Shown here one piece after another: positions 1-9,531 of a stretch of DNA of 64,000 nucleotides. Below the pieces are notes generated by a model. The model did not search any database, was not told the origin of the DNA, and saw only the letters and a list, made by a program, of their open reading frames with translations. The position numbers and the translations under genes are program-made. This stretch comes from Semisulcospira habei (lineage: Eukaryota; Mollusca; Gastropoda; Semisulcospiridae), in NCBI GenBank assembly GCA_036245525.1, contig BTPG01000003.1:137946082-138010081 (forward strand). The letters run 5' to 3'. The stretch's first letter is position 1, and the number at the start of each line of letters is the position of its first letter.

Positions 1-97
1 TTCTTAGGCTAAAATTGAGTAAGTGGTAGACACTTCCAGACAGTAATGTCATCGGTAAGTATTTTTCGAAAAAATATATTTTAGAGAAAAATTAATT
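1..97 (+). mobile_element. Right end of a DIRS-type retrotransposon (DIRS-0)
   Basis: The first ~100 bases match the right inverted terminal repeat of the other copies: a TAGGCTAAAATTGAGTAAGT segment, then AGTAATGTCATCGGTAAGT and the A/T-rich tail TTTTAGAGAAAAATTAATT. The same segment occurs inverted at the left ends of DIRS-4 (30924) and DIRS-5 (59128), so this copy belongs to their subfamily. Orientation is plus, because the A/T-rich tail marks right ends. The body lies upstream of the window. Confidence 0.75.
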
Positions 98-113
98 TTT
101 CTCTCACAAACAG

Positions 114-192
114 TGTGCCACTGCCTCAGATAATCTCAAAAGCTATCTTACTTTTAGATAGTGCGGGGTATCAGAATATTATACTGTTCAAG
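114..192 (+). CDS. EPG5: EPG5 candidate exon upstream of exon 1
   Basis: Short candidate exon with a CT-rich acceptor ending in CAG at 111-113 and a donor AAG|GTACAA at 193. One base completes a codon; the rest reads PLPQIISKAILLLDSAG...ILLFK-like helical sequence and ends in phase 0, which matches exon 1 at 801. I cannot recall the homologous vertebrate stretch, so support is splice sites, open frame, phase and location only. The DIRS-0 right end stops about 16 bp before the first exon base. Confidence 0.5.
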
Positions 193-800
193 GTACAAAT
201 AAACGCTTTTATGTCAAAGGACAAGGCTGTCTTACCCTTTGAGTTTTACTTCTGCAATAATATAGTTGACATGCCAGATCATTTGCTAAACACTGAAAGT
301 AAGAGATATGAAGGAGACTTGATGGCTCAAGGGTATCACTAGCTAACTTAGGTACCCCTTGAGCAGTCATCCCAGTAAGACCTGTGCCCAACATCTGAGG
401 GTAATTAAAGCCAGTGTTGGCCTGATGACCTTTTGTTTACTGGTATTGCAGATCTGTCTTTTGAAATAACCCATTTACGGCTATTGGTGATACTTTTGGT
501 GGAAAAGATGCATCTATTCTGCTGAGTGAGATATCTTCAGTAGCAGTTTAGAATTTGGTATTGAAAATATGGTTGATTAATAGCCTGTTTACATGGTATA
601 TGGTTGGCTATAAATTGCTTTTTTTTTAACCCATTTAGCCCCTGTGCACTACAGCAGGAGATGGATCGACTATGGTAATTCAAGGGTAGTACCAGATGAG
701 CTTGGCGCCATCAGGCCCCAAGCTAATCTCATCTGACACTACCCTTGAATTACATGTAGTATAGTCTGTCCATCTACTGCATCTAATACGTAGTCTTTAG
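193..800 (+). other. Intron, mostly unique sequence
   Basis: 608-bp interval between the candidate exon and exon 1. Bases 193-625 show no recognisable gene or repeat. Bases 626-785 are a hairpin repeat listed separately. Confidence 0.5.
626..785. repeat. Hairpin repeat, family 1 (right end eroded)
   Basis: Begins TTAACCCATTTAGCCCC and contains the family 1 palindrome: CAAGGGTAGTACCAGATGAG followed by GCTTGGCGCC and, after a short loop, its complement. The usual right end (GGGCTAAAAGGGTTAA) is not recognisable, because exon 1 begins at 801. Interpreted as a miniature piggyBac-like element. Confidence 0.75.
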
Positions 801-1051
801 GTGACGCCATCGGCCGTTGAGTTGAATGCGTTAATTTCTAACCAGGTTTCTGCATTGCTGAGGGTGGCGAACTACGGAGACCACTTGTTCATCCTGAACC
901 ACGTTCTTCGAGCCCCGGCTGGTGTTGGCCGATGGGCGGCCAGTTTTATTCAGATCCCACCGCCCATCACGCTGCCATTGCAGTCAGCGTTCGGCAGTCC
1001 CGTTCTGGACCACGCAGTGACTTGTCTGGCCACCATCATGCTGCCAGTCAA
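801..1051 (+). CDS. EPG5: EPG5 exon 1 of the well-supported set
   Basis: Acceptor TCTTTAG|GTG at 800 and donor CAA|GTATGG at 1052. The exon enters in phase 0 and leaves two bases of a Lys codon that the next exon completes. It encodes VANYGDHLFILNHVLRAPAG and GRWAASFIQIP, which parallels the LLNH-LR-PPGVARWA segment of vertebrate EPG5. The open frame runs on past the donor to 1163, but the read-through has no family resemblance. Helical-repeat protein region; no catalytic motif expected. Confidence 0.85.
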
Positions 1052-1558
1052 GTATGGGAACTCATTTACAGCAGAACCTGTTTTGAATGACCACCCTTAT
1101 GAGAGAACACCTGTCATTAAAAACATTCAGCTGGCTGTCAGCACCAGAACTTATGGTCGGTAATGACGTGATCGTTCAAAATAGGTTCTGCTGTTGCTAT
1201 TTCAAAGGTGTGCTTAGATGTATCCGCAATAAATCAGACTTGTCCTCTCTGTCATTCATGCATTTGTTTCCTCAAAATCCATTACCGATGGCATTACTGT
1301 ATGGAATATACCTCTTTACTTACCGATTTCAGCCTAAGCACCCTTGTGTATACCTACCCAACAAGGGGCGTAAGCGAGAGAGAGAGTTGTAACCAAGTGA
1401 CCGGGTAGCCTCCCCTCCCTCTATCCGGTCATGCGCCATAACTTACCCCCAGTCGTACCCTTTGCTCCGCATAGGACGGTTACTGGCTTCAGCTTCTCTC
1501 GTTTTGGATGTTTTTCTCTTCTCTCTTCCACTTAGTGGCTTATAAAAAGGATGACGAG

Positions 1559-1735
1559 GTAAGGCCTCGGGTTATGCCTACGAGTAAACGGGCAGTTTAC
1601 TTCTCGTCGGCACCTCCCTTGGAATTTGTTCGTTCGTTTGCGGGCTTAGCCCTCGACCAGTCGTGAGTACTGTTCACGGGCCTTTCGTGTTCGGCCCACG
1701 TGTTGTTTCGAAATGGCGTCTGCTTTGTGTTGCAG
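1559..1735 (+). other. Intron-like interval in DIRS-1 5' region
   Basis: A donor GACGAG|GTAAGG at 1559 and an acceptor TTTGTGTTGCAG ending at 1735 flank 177 bp. The same GTAAGG donor and TGTGTTGCAG acceptor occur at matching places in DIRS-4 and DIRS-5. Downstream sequence begins a Cys-rich reading (RTCMRCTDC). Inference: remnant of a spliced intron in the element transcript. Confidence 0.5.
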
Positions 1736-2041
1736 TGTACAGCTTCGCACCTGCATGCGTTGCACAGACTGTGTCTTCCTTGTTCCGGCTGCTCCGCTGC
1801 TCGTTCCTGCGCAGTTTGTGCGGCTTGGAAGGAATGCAAGTGGTCGCAGCTGTGGGAATCCTTTTAGTGTCGCCGACCTGGGGCTTCGGAAGCTACTGCG
1901 CCAATGGGGAAAGACAGGTCAGTGCGTAGCTTTGTCATTCCGGTAGCCTCCGCCCCCCTCCTATCTCCGCGCCGGCGGGCATCTTCGGAGATAGGGGGGC
2001 CCTCTTCTCAGCGTTTGTTGGACTCGGTACCGTTGCCCTCT

Positions 2042-2580
2042 CACAGTGATGACCGGTAGAGTTCAATTCGTCTCGCATGGCCCTTCGCAAGGGGTGGCAG
2101 AGAGACCTTTGCCAGTCTCGCATGGTCCTCCGCTAGGGGTGGCCGAGAGACACGGCACACGGGACTCCTTCACTAGCTTCCGTCGACATGCTTGACGGGC
2201 TCAGTACCGTTGCCCTCTCACGGTGATGGCCGGTAGAGTTCTATCCGTCTCGCATGGCCCTTCACAAGGGGTGGCCGAGAGAGCTTTGCCAGTCTCGCAT
2301 GGTCCTCCTATAAGGGTGGCCGAGAGACACGGCACGCTGGACTCCTTCCCGCCTATGCTAGCTTCCGTCGGCATGCTTGACAGACTCGGTACCGTTGCCC
2401 TCTCACAGTGATGGCCGATAGAGTTCTATCCGTCTCGCATGGCCCTTTGCAAGGGGTGGCCGAGAGACCTTTGCCAGTCTCGCATGGTCCACCGCAAGGG
2501 GTGGCCGAGAGACAGGGCACGCAGGACTCCCTCCTGCCTTCGCTAGCTTCCGTCGACAGCGTCCGTCAGCCTTTGCTCGC
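2042..2580 (+). repeat. ~180-bp tandem repeat inside DIRS-1
   Basis: About three copies of a GC-rich unit, with starts near 2047, 2224 and 2409 (spacings 177 and 185 bp). Each contains TGATGGCCGGTAGAGTTC, two CGTCTCGCATGG-type segments and GGGTGGCCGAGAGA. It lies where other copies encode the Arg/Ser-rich part of the first protein. Confidence 0.8.
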
Positions 2581-3179
2581 CCTTGCAGGTTTCTATCTTT
2601 GGACTGGCGCGCCTTCCCGCGCCACCTCGATAGGAGCCCGTCCTGCGACGTCGGTCTCCTTCCTCCGGCGCTGTCAGGGCTCCCGGCCGTAGCCGGTCCC
2701 CTCGCGCCCCTCGGGCTTTGTTCGTCTCAGCCGTTCGCGCAGGCCTCGGTAGGGGCCCTCGGCGCTTCGGTCAGATGCTTCCCCTCGGGCCTTTTCTTCG
2801 GGGCTTCCTCCTTACACTTGGTCTTACAGGAGCCCTGGCTAGCACTACAGTAGTGCCCGGTTCCTGACAGCGCGTGCGTTCTGCTAGCTTTCACCTTCCT
2901 TAGATCACCGCGCCGACGTTCGGATGCTGATTCTCCACTTCGGGACAGAGTTACAGTCTCTCCTGTGTTGGGGTTGATGACGTTCGCAGCTTCCGGAGGA
3001 CTCAGATTCCGCCATTTCTCACCGGATCCTAGCCCTCTTTCACTCTGGTCTTGGATGCACCAGGGGGGCTGTCGGAGGCGACTGACACTTCGCATGCACT
3101 GATGAGGCAGCGTGTTTGATCGCATCTTCCCTTGGGGAGCTGCCCTCCGTCTCCTCTACAAGCGAAGCGTTTCTAGTCT

Positions 3180-3500
3180 TGGCCTCAGCCTCCAGAAATT
3201 ATGGTTCTGTTGGAGGCGTCTACGTCGCCTCGCCCTAGGCAAGCTCCGTGATCGTGGGTCTTCGCCGACACGCGATGGCCCTCCGACGTCGATATCAAGT
3301 TTCGGCAGGCATGGTACGCGGGACATTCTCTAGCTTGCCTGCCCGGCGTCTGTTTTTCCTCCCAGTCTGGAGCACACTGCCACCCTGGCACGTATTCTGG
3401 CGTGTGCAGTTTCTTAGTCTTGTCTACTCAGGGTGGTGAGACGTATAGAAGAACTTTGGGAGCGGCCGGATGAGTCTCGTCTTCGCGACATTCACTCCTT
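3180..3500 (+). pseudogene. DIRS-1 gag-like domain remnant
   Basis: A broken version of the capsid-like domain seen intact in DIRS-5. The segment RWPSDVDIKFRQAWYAGHS can be read near 3274-3330 and matches the conserved RWPSALDIAFQQDWYAGHS region. Frames change around it, so no product is possible. Confidence 0.65.
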
Positions 3501-4009
3501 CGCATCACAGCTTTCGCGCAGTTCACCTCATTGCGACGAATTCTCGGCAGCCGCCACCTTGCGGCCTTTGAGATGGGATGCCATGCTGAAGGGCTGTCTG
3601 GGCGTCCCTGCGACCTCCGTAGCTCGGCTGCGCCGTGTCTCCCCCGGGGGATCCCTTCCCTTGGTCCTACTTGGCAGCAGGTCGAGATTCAACTAGGACC
3701 TTGGGCCCAGCGCCCTAGTTCGCTCCCTTCTCGTTCCCCAGCCCAGCGCGGGGACGGGGAGCGCGCGTTTCGGAACTTCTGACCTTCCTCCACCGATGCT
3801 GCCCGCCGACCACTCCAGGGCCTCCAGTCAGGAGGCTTTCGTTGCACAGCGATGTGTGGCGTTTGCTGTTGCCAGAGGTCCCTGGGATCCTTTACGCGGT
3901 CTCGGAGGGGCTTCTTATCTCGTCCCCTCCGTTGAGATGTTCGCCTATGTGAATTTACGTTCCTTCCGATCGAGACAAGGCGGACACGCTTCAAGAGGAT
4001 TCGCAACCC

Positions 4010-4575
4010 TTCTTCGGAAGACGGCCACAGTAGTGGTGGTTCGCCACGACTCACCAGCATTCTAAAGCCGGCTTTTGTTGTCCCAAAGCCCGGCGGCCCT
4101 TGGCGCCCGATCATACACCTCGCGCCCTCCTTCCGGATGGAAACAGTCAGATTGCGGTCAGCCTCGACCTCTCCGATGCGTACTTTCATGTTCCATACAT
4201 CCCGCTTCACGTCGTTACCTTCGCTTGCTTCGCTGGCGTCATCTACCAGTTCGGGCTCTCCCTTCAGTATCCTCCTCAGCCCGTGGGTTTACTCGGTTTA
4301 TGGATGCGGTAGTCGTAAGGCCAGTCAGGATTCCTCGAGCTTGATGTCCAACTACCTCGACAATCTGTTCCTCAGGAACCAGGTCTCGGTCGCGCTGGCG
4401 ACGGACAGAGACGCGCTTCTAGCTCTACTTCGTTGTCTCGGATTCCTCCTCAACGGCGGCAAGTCGGACCTGGTCCATTCGCGTCACTTCAGCCACTTGG
4501 GAATGGAGTTCTTGACCGACCTCAACAGAGTTCATCTTCTGGAGCCTCGACTTTTAAACTATCGGTCATAGCGCT
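4010..4575 (+). pseudogene. DIRS-1 reverse transcriptase remnant
   Basis: RT palm motifs in shifting frames: the SLDLSDAYFHVP block near 4160-4200 (first catalytic Asp) and NYLDNLFLRNQ near 4350-4380. The second motif normally reads YLDD; here the second Asp is Asn, so the active site is lost as well as the frame. GKSDLVHSRHFSHLGMEF follows as expected. Confidence 0.8.
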
Positions 4576-4789
4576 GCAAGTTTACTTGGCGGAGACGCTT
4601 CCGGCCCGGACTGGGCTCCAGTCCCTAGGCCTCATCAGCGCGGCGGCGGTCTTGCTACCGCTGGGCAGGCTTTACGCTCGTCCGCTACAGCTTCATCTCC
4701 TGCTCCACTGGCGGCCTTCTTCAGGGAATCTCTCTCTTCCCCTCCCCCGACGTTCTCCTTTTGCTCGAATGTGAGTCGCCAGGGTTGGG

Positions 4790-5190
4790 AGGCCCATGCC
4801 GGAATTCAGCTCCGTACCTGGCCTGTGGCCTGCAGACCTTCGAGACCGACATGTCAACTCGTGGGAGTTGAAAGCGGTGTGGTTGGCCCTCATCCTTTGG
4901 GAAGCTCGGCTTCGGGAACAGGAGGTCCTGATCTTGTTCGACAACGCGACTGTCCTGGCCTACACCCAGAAACAAGGTGGCTCTCGGTCGCCGACCCTCT
5001 GCATGCTGCTCTACCAGGTCTGGCTTGGTGCAGTGTTCACGGCATGTCTCTCCAAGCGCGTCACATCCCGGGACACCCAAGCATTCTCGCGGACTCCCTC
5101 TCGAGACAGGGACAGCTTCTCTACACCCAGTGGTCTCTGCGGCCGGACATCTTCCGCGTGATCTGCACTCATTGGGTGACCCCATGATCG
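4790..5190 (+). pseudogene. DIRS-1 RNase H remnant
   Basis: Segments DRHVNSWELKAVWLALI (catalytic Glu), VLILFDNATVLAYTQKQGG (Asp) and RHIPGHPSILADSLSR (last Asp) align in order with the RNase H of DIRS-5. Frames break between them. Confidence 0.75.
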
Positions 5191-5539
5191 ACTCTTCGCA
5201 ACCAGGGGGAACAAGCGGCTCCCGCTCTTGTCTCCCCATTCCGGACCCTCTCACCTGGGCGGATGTGTTGTCGATTTGCTGGGAGGGCCTTGTAGCCTAC
5301 GTGTACCCTCCCTCTCTTCTTCTGCCCAAGCTTCTACTCAAGCTTCGGGGATGCAACACGGTCCTACTGCTCGTCGCTCCGTTCAGTGTGCACAGGATGT
5401 GGACGGCCGACCTTCTGAGTCTCGCCACCGAACCATAATAATAATAATAATACTGTCTTGGCTGATCTCCAGTCGGCTTCCACGCCTCGGACGATGCGGA
5501 AGCAGTCTCGACAGAACTCCTTCCACCCCTGTCCGGAGA

Positions 5540-6610
5540 GACGGCGGCTTCTCGCGTGGTGATTGTCAGGCAGGCCCTCATGATCCTCGGTTCCTCGGAT
5601 GCTGCAGTGGAGGCGATCGCTTCAGCCTGCAGAGTCCACCCTCCGCGTGTACGACGGGAAATGGAGCGTCCTTCGGGCCTGGTGCGAGACCAGACATCTG
5701 GACCCCTCGACACTGACTACTCCGCAGCTCGCTTCTTGTGGCTGTTTCTTGAACAGAACTTGGCGCCGATTACCTTCGCGGTTGTCTCACCATGGTGGCG
5801 GATACCTATCGCCCCTTAGGTCGTCCGGACCCTGGAGCATGTAAAGACCTCTCAGACAATGTTCCATTCGACCTCCATTGGCCAGTCACTCGTTCCCTTG
5901 TTCCGCGCTGGGATCTTCCTAGGGTCCTGTCTTGGCTGATCTCCAGTCGCTTCGAGCCTCTGCGTCGTGCCAGCCTCGCGGATGTATCTAGAAAGACCTG
6001 CTTCCTTCTGGCCCTCGCCACAGCTGTCAGAGTCAGCAAACTGCTTGCCCTCTCTGTTGACCCGGCCTGCTTGCAGTTCAGGGCGGACGGTTCAGTTCAG
6101 CTTCTGACCAACACCTCTTCTTGGCCAAGAGCAGACTCCCCTCGGCCTCGCCAGGCGTGGAGTCTTCGGCCTCTCTCAAGATTTGACTGGTCCCAGACAT
6201 CACGACTGCAGGACCCGGTCCGAGCGCTAAAAGTCTATCTGCGCAGGGTGCAGCCCTGGAAAAGAGGTCGCTCCCTCCTGTTCCTGCCCCTTGGCCTCAG
6301 GCCGGGCTGATATTACGCCCTGACGATTTCGTCTTGGTTGCGTTGCATTATTCAGTCCGCTTACAATGGTCTATTCCCACATGTGGCCAAGACTATGCAG
6401 ATACGGGCTCATGAGGATTGAGCGGTTGTTACCAGCGTTGCGTTCCACCGCATCTGCGCAGTCAGAGACGTTGTGGCGGTGGTCGGTTGGACATCAGAGT
6501 CCACCTTCGCCTGCTTTTATCTCCGGGATCTCTCCGGCCAGCGGGACAGCCTGGCCCTCGTTGGAGATCTCTCGGCAGCGCAACACTCCCTCCATGCGCC
6601 GCTAGCGCCT
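5540..6610 (+). pseudogene. DIRS-1 tyrosine recombinase remnant
   Basis: N-terminal part reads VIVRQALMILGSSDAAVEAIA and SAARFLWLF in broken frames. ATAVRVSKLLAL (6015-6050) corresponds to the first catalytic Arg region. FACFYLRDLSGQRDSLAL-like sequence near 6510-6550 holds the nucleophilic Tyr. The HxxR box is damaged (CATGAGGATTGA, with a stop, near 6410). A short (ATA)n tract at 5437-5452 and a 22-bp duplicated stretch (5455 and 5930) interrupt the region. Confidence 0.75.
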
Positions 6611-6720
6611 TAAAGCAACCCTTCGCTGAAATCGTCGGGAGGTTGCCCCTCGATGCTCAGCTTACAGCCGTGATGGGTATGGGGGCGGCACCCTCCTCGT
6701 TCTCGCCATTCATTCCATAC

Positions 6721-6812
6721 AGTAATGCCATCGGTAATGGATTTTGAGGAAACAAATGTATTTTTCTTTCAAATAAATTTTTTCAAAAAATACTTACCGA
6801 TGGCATTACTCG
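6721..6812 (+). repeat. DIRS-1 internal complementary region
   Basis: AGTAATGCCATCGGTAATGG and TTTTGAGGAAACAAATG are the complement of the element's left end. They are followed directly by the complement of its right end (ATTTTTCTTTCAAATAAA, then TACTTACCGATGGCATTACT). The two end copies are joined as in a circle junction, a hallmark of DIRS1-like elements. Confidence 0.85.
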
Positions 6813-7109
6813 GAGGTCCCTCCTGCCTACCCCGCTTGCCGCCCCTTCGCAAAGTGTACGACTGGGGGCAAGTTATGGCGCATGACCGGATAAGGGAGGG
6901 GAGACTACCCGGTCACTTGGTTACAACTCTCTCTCTCGCTTACGCCCCTTGTTGGGTAGGTATACAAGGGTGCTTAGGCTGAAATCGGTAAGTAAAGGGG
7001 TATATTCCATACAGTAATGCCATCGGTAAGTATTTTTCGAAAAAATTTATTTTAAAAAGAAAAATACATATCTTAAACAATGCACAGTTTTGAAGGCAGG
7101 ACCATATGC

Positions 7110-8030
7110 TTTACCCTTTCGCTGCCACAGGTGTTAAAATGTTGCATTTCCCAGCGCCGCAGCTGTTTTGCCAGACCGCTGTGGCGCAACACCTCTTATC
7201 TTTAAAAGGCTATAACTCTTGAACCACTGAACCAAATTACTTCATTAAAAAAAAAATGGAGATGAGAAAATTTGTACACTAACACCTTTTTTTCTTTCAT
7301 GTGACTCACTCAAAGTTTTATATCTGGCCTGATGCAAGAAGAATAGACAAAATCTGTGTTCTCAACACACACAACAGACAGTTTACACACATGGCAGTCA
7401 CTAACAAAGTAACAAACACATGATAACATGTCAAGAAATATATTGAGAAAATGTTCAACTCACAACTGAAGCATAGTTGGTTGTTCAGAGCTCTACAGAT
7501 AATCCATAACACAACAACTCACAAGCATAGTCCATGAAGAATACACAACACTCTTCTACATGAAATCTGCTTGCGAGAGTGCTCGTACTCGGATCGTTAT
7601 CAGAGCTATCTTGTAAATTTCCAAAAAGCTCTTTGTCAACTTCGTTGCCACATGGATGCTCCTCGTTTGAATCAACATCAGTTTGTGATCGTAGGAGGTT
7701 CAAACGACGCAAAACTTCCTCCGTAGATAGCCTCTTGTGATGTTCACTTCGCCCTTTTGAAGTTTCAGCCATCACGAAAAAGCACCTCACTAAAAAAGTC
7801 AGAAAAACTCGCAATTTCTTCGCTCAAAACTCTCAAAAGCACTCAAAGTTAGCGCTGGAATGTAAGAGGGGATTCCCCTGTCCCATGATGCACTATTATT
7901 GACCCAAACTACCTGATACATTAGAGTCACGATCAAGTGCAGTGAACTCGACTGTGTTACTCGCCAAAAGGCGAGATCGGCGGTGAGCCACGTACTCGCC
8001 AAACGGTGAGATTGGCGGCGAAAGGGTTAC
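7110..8030 (-). mobile_element. piggyBac-like element, internally deleted
   Basis: Ends are TTTACCCTTTCGCTGCCA on the left and, inverted, GTAACCCTTTCGCCGCCA on the right: a near-perfect terminal repeat CCCTTTCGCYGCCA next to degenerate TTAA sites. Subterminal repeats of CTCGCC/GGCGAG type occur at the right end. An acidic N-terminal reading frame faces inward from the right end (7485-7772, minus). piggyBac-type elements target TTAA and often begin CCCT; assignment is from these features, not from a catalytic domain, which is missing. Confidence 0.55.
7485..7772 (-). pseudogene. Putative piggyBac-type transposase N-terminal remnant
   Basis: Minus-strand frame starting at the ATG at 7772 (MAETSKGRSEHHKRLSTEEV) and rich in Asp/Glu/Ser (DSNEEHPCGNEVD, DSSDNDPSTS). 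Acidic, low-complexity N-termini ahead of the DDE/D domain are typical of piggyBac-like transposases. No catalytic domain follows; the frame ends within the element. The frame is open a further 42 bp upstream, but this ATG fits the start better. Confidence 0.4.
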
Positions 8031-8302
8031 AGACCCTATTGCTGACATTTGGACTACTGGCTGAGTGAAATCTGGGAGCCTAAAATTATTTTTTGGTGGC
8101 CCGAACAGTTTCACGTGCACAGGTGCACTGAGGTTTGCTTTCGCCAATTGAACTCCCAGACAAATAACTTCGCATCCGACAAGAAATCCCTGTTTTCAGT
8201 GCTTTTGAAATATGCACAATAAAATTGAGTGTCATCTCTGTCATTCACATAAAGTGAATATCTTTTCATAAGCAGAAACAATAGACTGTTCATTTCTTGC
8301 AG

Positions 8303-8402
8303 AGCGAGGGAGGGATTCATGTGTCAGATGCGGTTGAATGTGTCGGAGAACAGCCTGCAGATGGAGAGGGCATGGATTCTGGTCGACTCCGACGGAGAGG
8401 AG
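8303..8402 (+). CDS. EPG5: EPG5 exon 2
   Basis: A 100-bp exon. Acceptor CATTTCTTGCAG ends at 8302; donor GAG|GTATGT at 8403. Its first base completes the Lys codon from exon 1, and it ends in phase 0. It reads REGFMCQMRLNVSENSLQ and ERAWILVDSDGEE, matching the EFMCHMK and NWTLVDEEG elements I recall in vertebrate EPG5. The next exon begins DEDPSQAW, continuing the same acidic hinge. Confidence 0.85.
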
Positions 8403-8639
8403 GTATGTACACAATACAGGTCAGCCTCAGTATATTGTAGTCCTGGGGAGCCATAAAGTCAGACCTCTTTATTCACGATCATGTTATTGTAATGCTGAAT
8501 TTTTAGAAAAAAATCACTTGGTAAGCAGGACCTCGGGCTGAAGCCAGCTAAGGCTGATGTCAGCTCGAGGAGCTTTTTTTCTCACTGACCTACCCTGTGG
8601 GAGCCAGAGACACATCAGTGTGCTTTTTATCAGATACCA

Positions 8640-8790
8640 TGACATATAAGATAAGATAAGATAAGATGGTTTATTGCCATATGTTTCCATGTACAAAACA
8701 ATAAAAACATTGAAATTTGTCTTGATGTCAGTTACTGGCACATGTAATACTGAGGCCGACCAGTATGTGTTGTGTAGTGGTCTTTTTCTC
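8640..8790 (-). repeat. Probable LINE 3'-tail relic
   Basis: (ATAAG)n at 8645-8667 precedes GGTTTATTGCCATATG and CATTGAAATTTGTCTTG. Read on the minus strand this resembles the short 3' untranslated tail with terminal microsatellite of LINE copies. No coding part remains. Confidence 0.35.
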
Positions 8791-8867
8791 TGAGTGTGAC
8801 GTAGTACTGAAAGTTGCTTCAAGTTAAGGTGTATTACAGCTGACGGCATTTGTGACAATGTCCCTTA

Positions 8868-9042
8868 GTTCATTTAGCCCCGACACACCACAGCAAGACA
8901 TGAATAGAGCATGATAGTTCAAGGGTGGTGCCAGAATAGCTTGGCGCCTATCATGCTCAGTCTGTCACTAGAATTGTAATACAGTCCTTCAGAGGGCAAC
9001 TTCAAAATTTGGGGATTTTGGTCCTGGGGTAGAATGTGTTAA
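8868..9042. repeat. Hairpin repeat, family 1 variant
   Basis: Left edge TTAGTTCATTTAGCCCC, core GATAGTTCAAGGGTGGTGCC and AGAATAGCTTGGCGCC, right edge near TTAACGC at 9039. The second arm is largely lost. A closely related copy sits at 16808-16945. Confidence 0.65.
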
Positions 9043-9253
9043 CGCATTGCAGCCTTTATACTGGTTCATGAGATCAACCTTAATAGATCAGGGGTGGTGC
9101 CTACATAGCTGGGTGCCAGGAGAGAGTCGACCATGATAGCTCAAGGGTCATCCCAGAACAGGTTAAAAACTGGAAGGAGTGACCTATTTTTACAACACCC
9201 TTGTGCTGTTATGGTCGATTCATTTCTTGTGTAGTGTTTCAGGGTTGAATGTA

Positions 9254-9475
9254 TTAATCCTTTGGATGCTGAGAAATATTGAACATCACCAAGCTGCCAC
9301 AGGTATAGATCCTCATAAACCCCAGCAGTTGCGGGGGCTCATGAGGATCTATGCCTCATGCTGAAACCACTTCATATCCATGTTCCTTCATTGTCTGGGC
9401 CTATGGGGATCAATGATGCTGAATTTACGATCTTAAAAAAACTCGGTCTCCTTCCACTGGCAGAGAAGGGGTTAA
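9254..9475. repeat. Hairpin repeat, family 3
   Basis: TTAATCCTTTGGATGCTGAG at the left and CCACTGGCAGAGAAGGGGTTAA at the right. Inside is the family 3 hairpin: AGATCCTCATAAACCCCAGC, AGTTGCGGGGGCTCATGAGG. TTAA occurs at both ends. Confidence 0.7.
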
Positions 9476-9486
9476 GAGCCAGTGTT

Positions 9487-9531
9487 AACTCATTTGTGGC
9501 CAGCCGCATCCGGACGCGCGGCTTATGCGCG
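9487..9531. repeat. Hairpin repeat, family 4, left half only
   Basis: TTAACTCATTTGTGGCCAGC followed by CGCATCCGGACGCGCGG. It matches the first half of the complete copies at 50543-50622 and 57989-58068. The second half is missing where DIRS-2 starts and does not reappear after DIRS-2, so insertion was accompanied or followed by a deletion. Confidence 0.7.

Larger units (their letters stand above)
1261..7069 (+). mobile_element. DIRS-1: DIRS-type tyrosine-recombinase retrotransposon, decayed
   Basis: 5.8-kb element in EPG5 intron 1. Left end CATTTGTTTCCTCAAAATCC; right end a long A/T-rich tail finishing AAAAATACAT. The first ~210 bp (1261-1470) recur inverted at 6845-7069, giving DIRS-style inverted terminal repeats. 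An internal complementary region lies at 6721-6812. Coding order is gag-like, RT, RNase H, then tyrosine recombinase, as in DIRS1-like elements. No long intact frame remains: every domain is cut by stops and frameshifts. No target-site duplication is expected for this class and none is seen. Confidence 0.9.

Noticed and set aside
1052..1163. Exon 1 extending to the stop at 1163
   Set aside because: The donor at 1052 leaves two bases that the exon at 8303 completes in frame with family-matching sequence; the read-through does not match.
3689..4210. 173-codon minus-strand frame and other antisense frames inside the DIRS copies
   Set aside because: GC-rich coding DNA leaves antisense frames open; none contains recognisable domains and all oppose RT or gag remnants.
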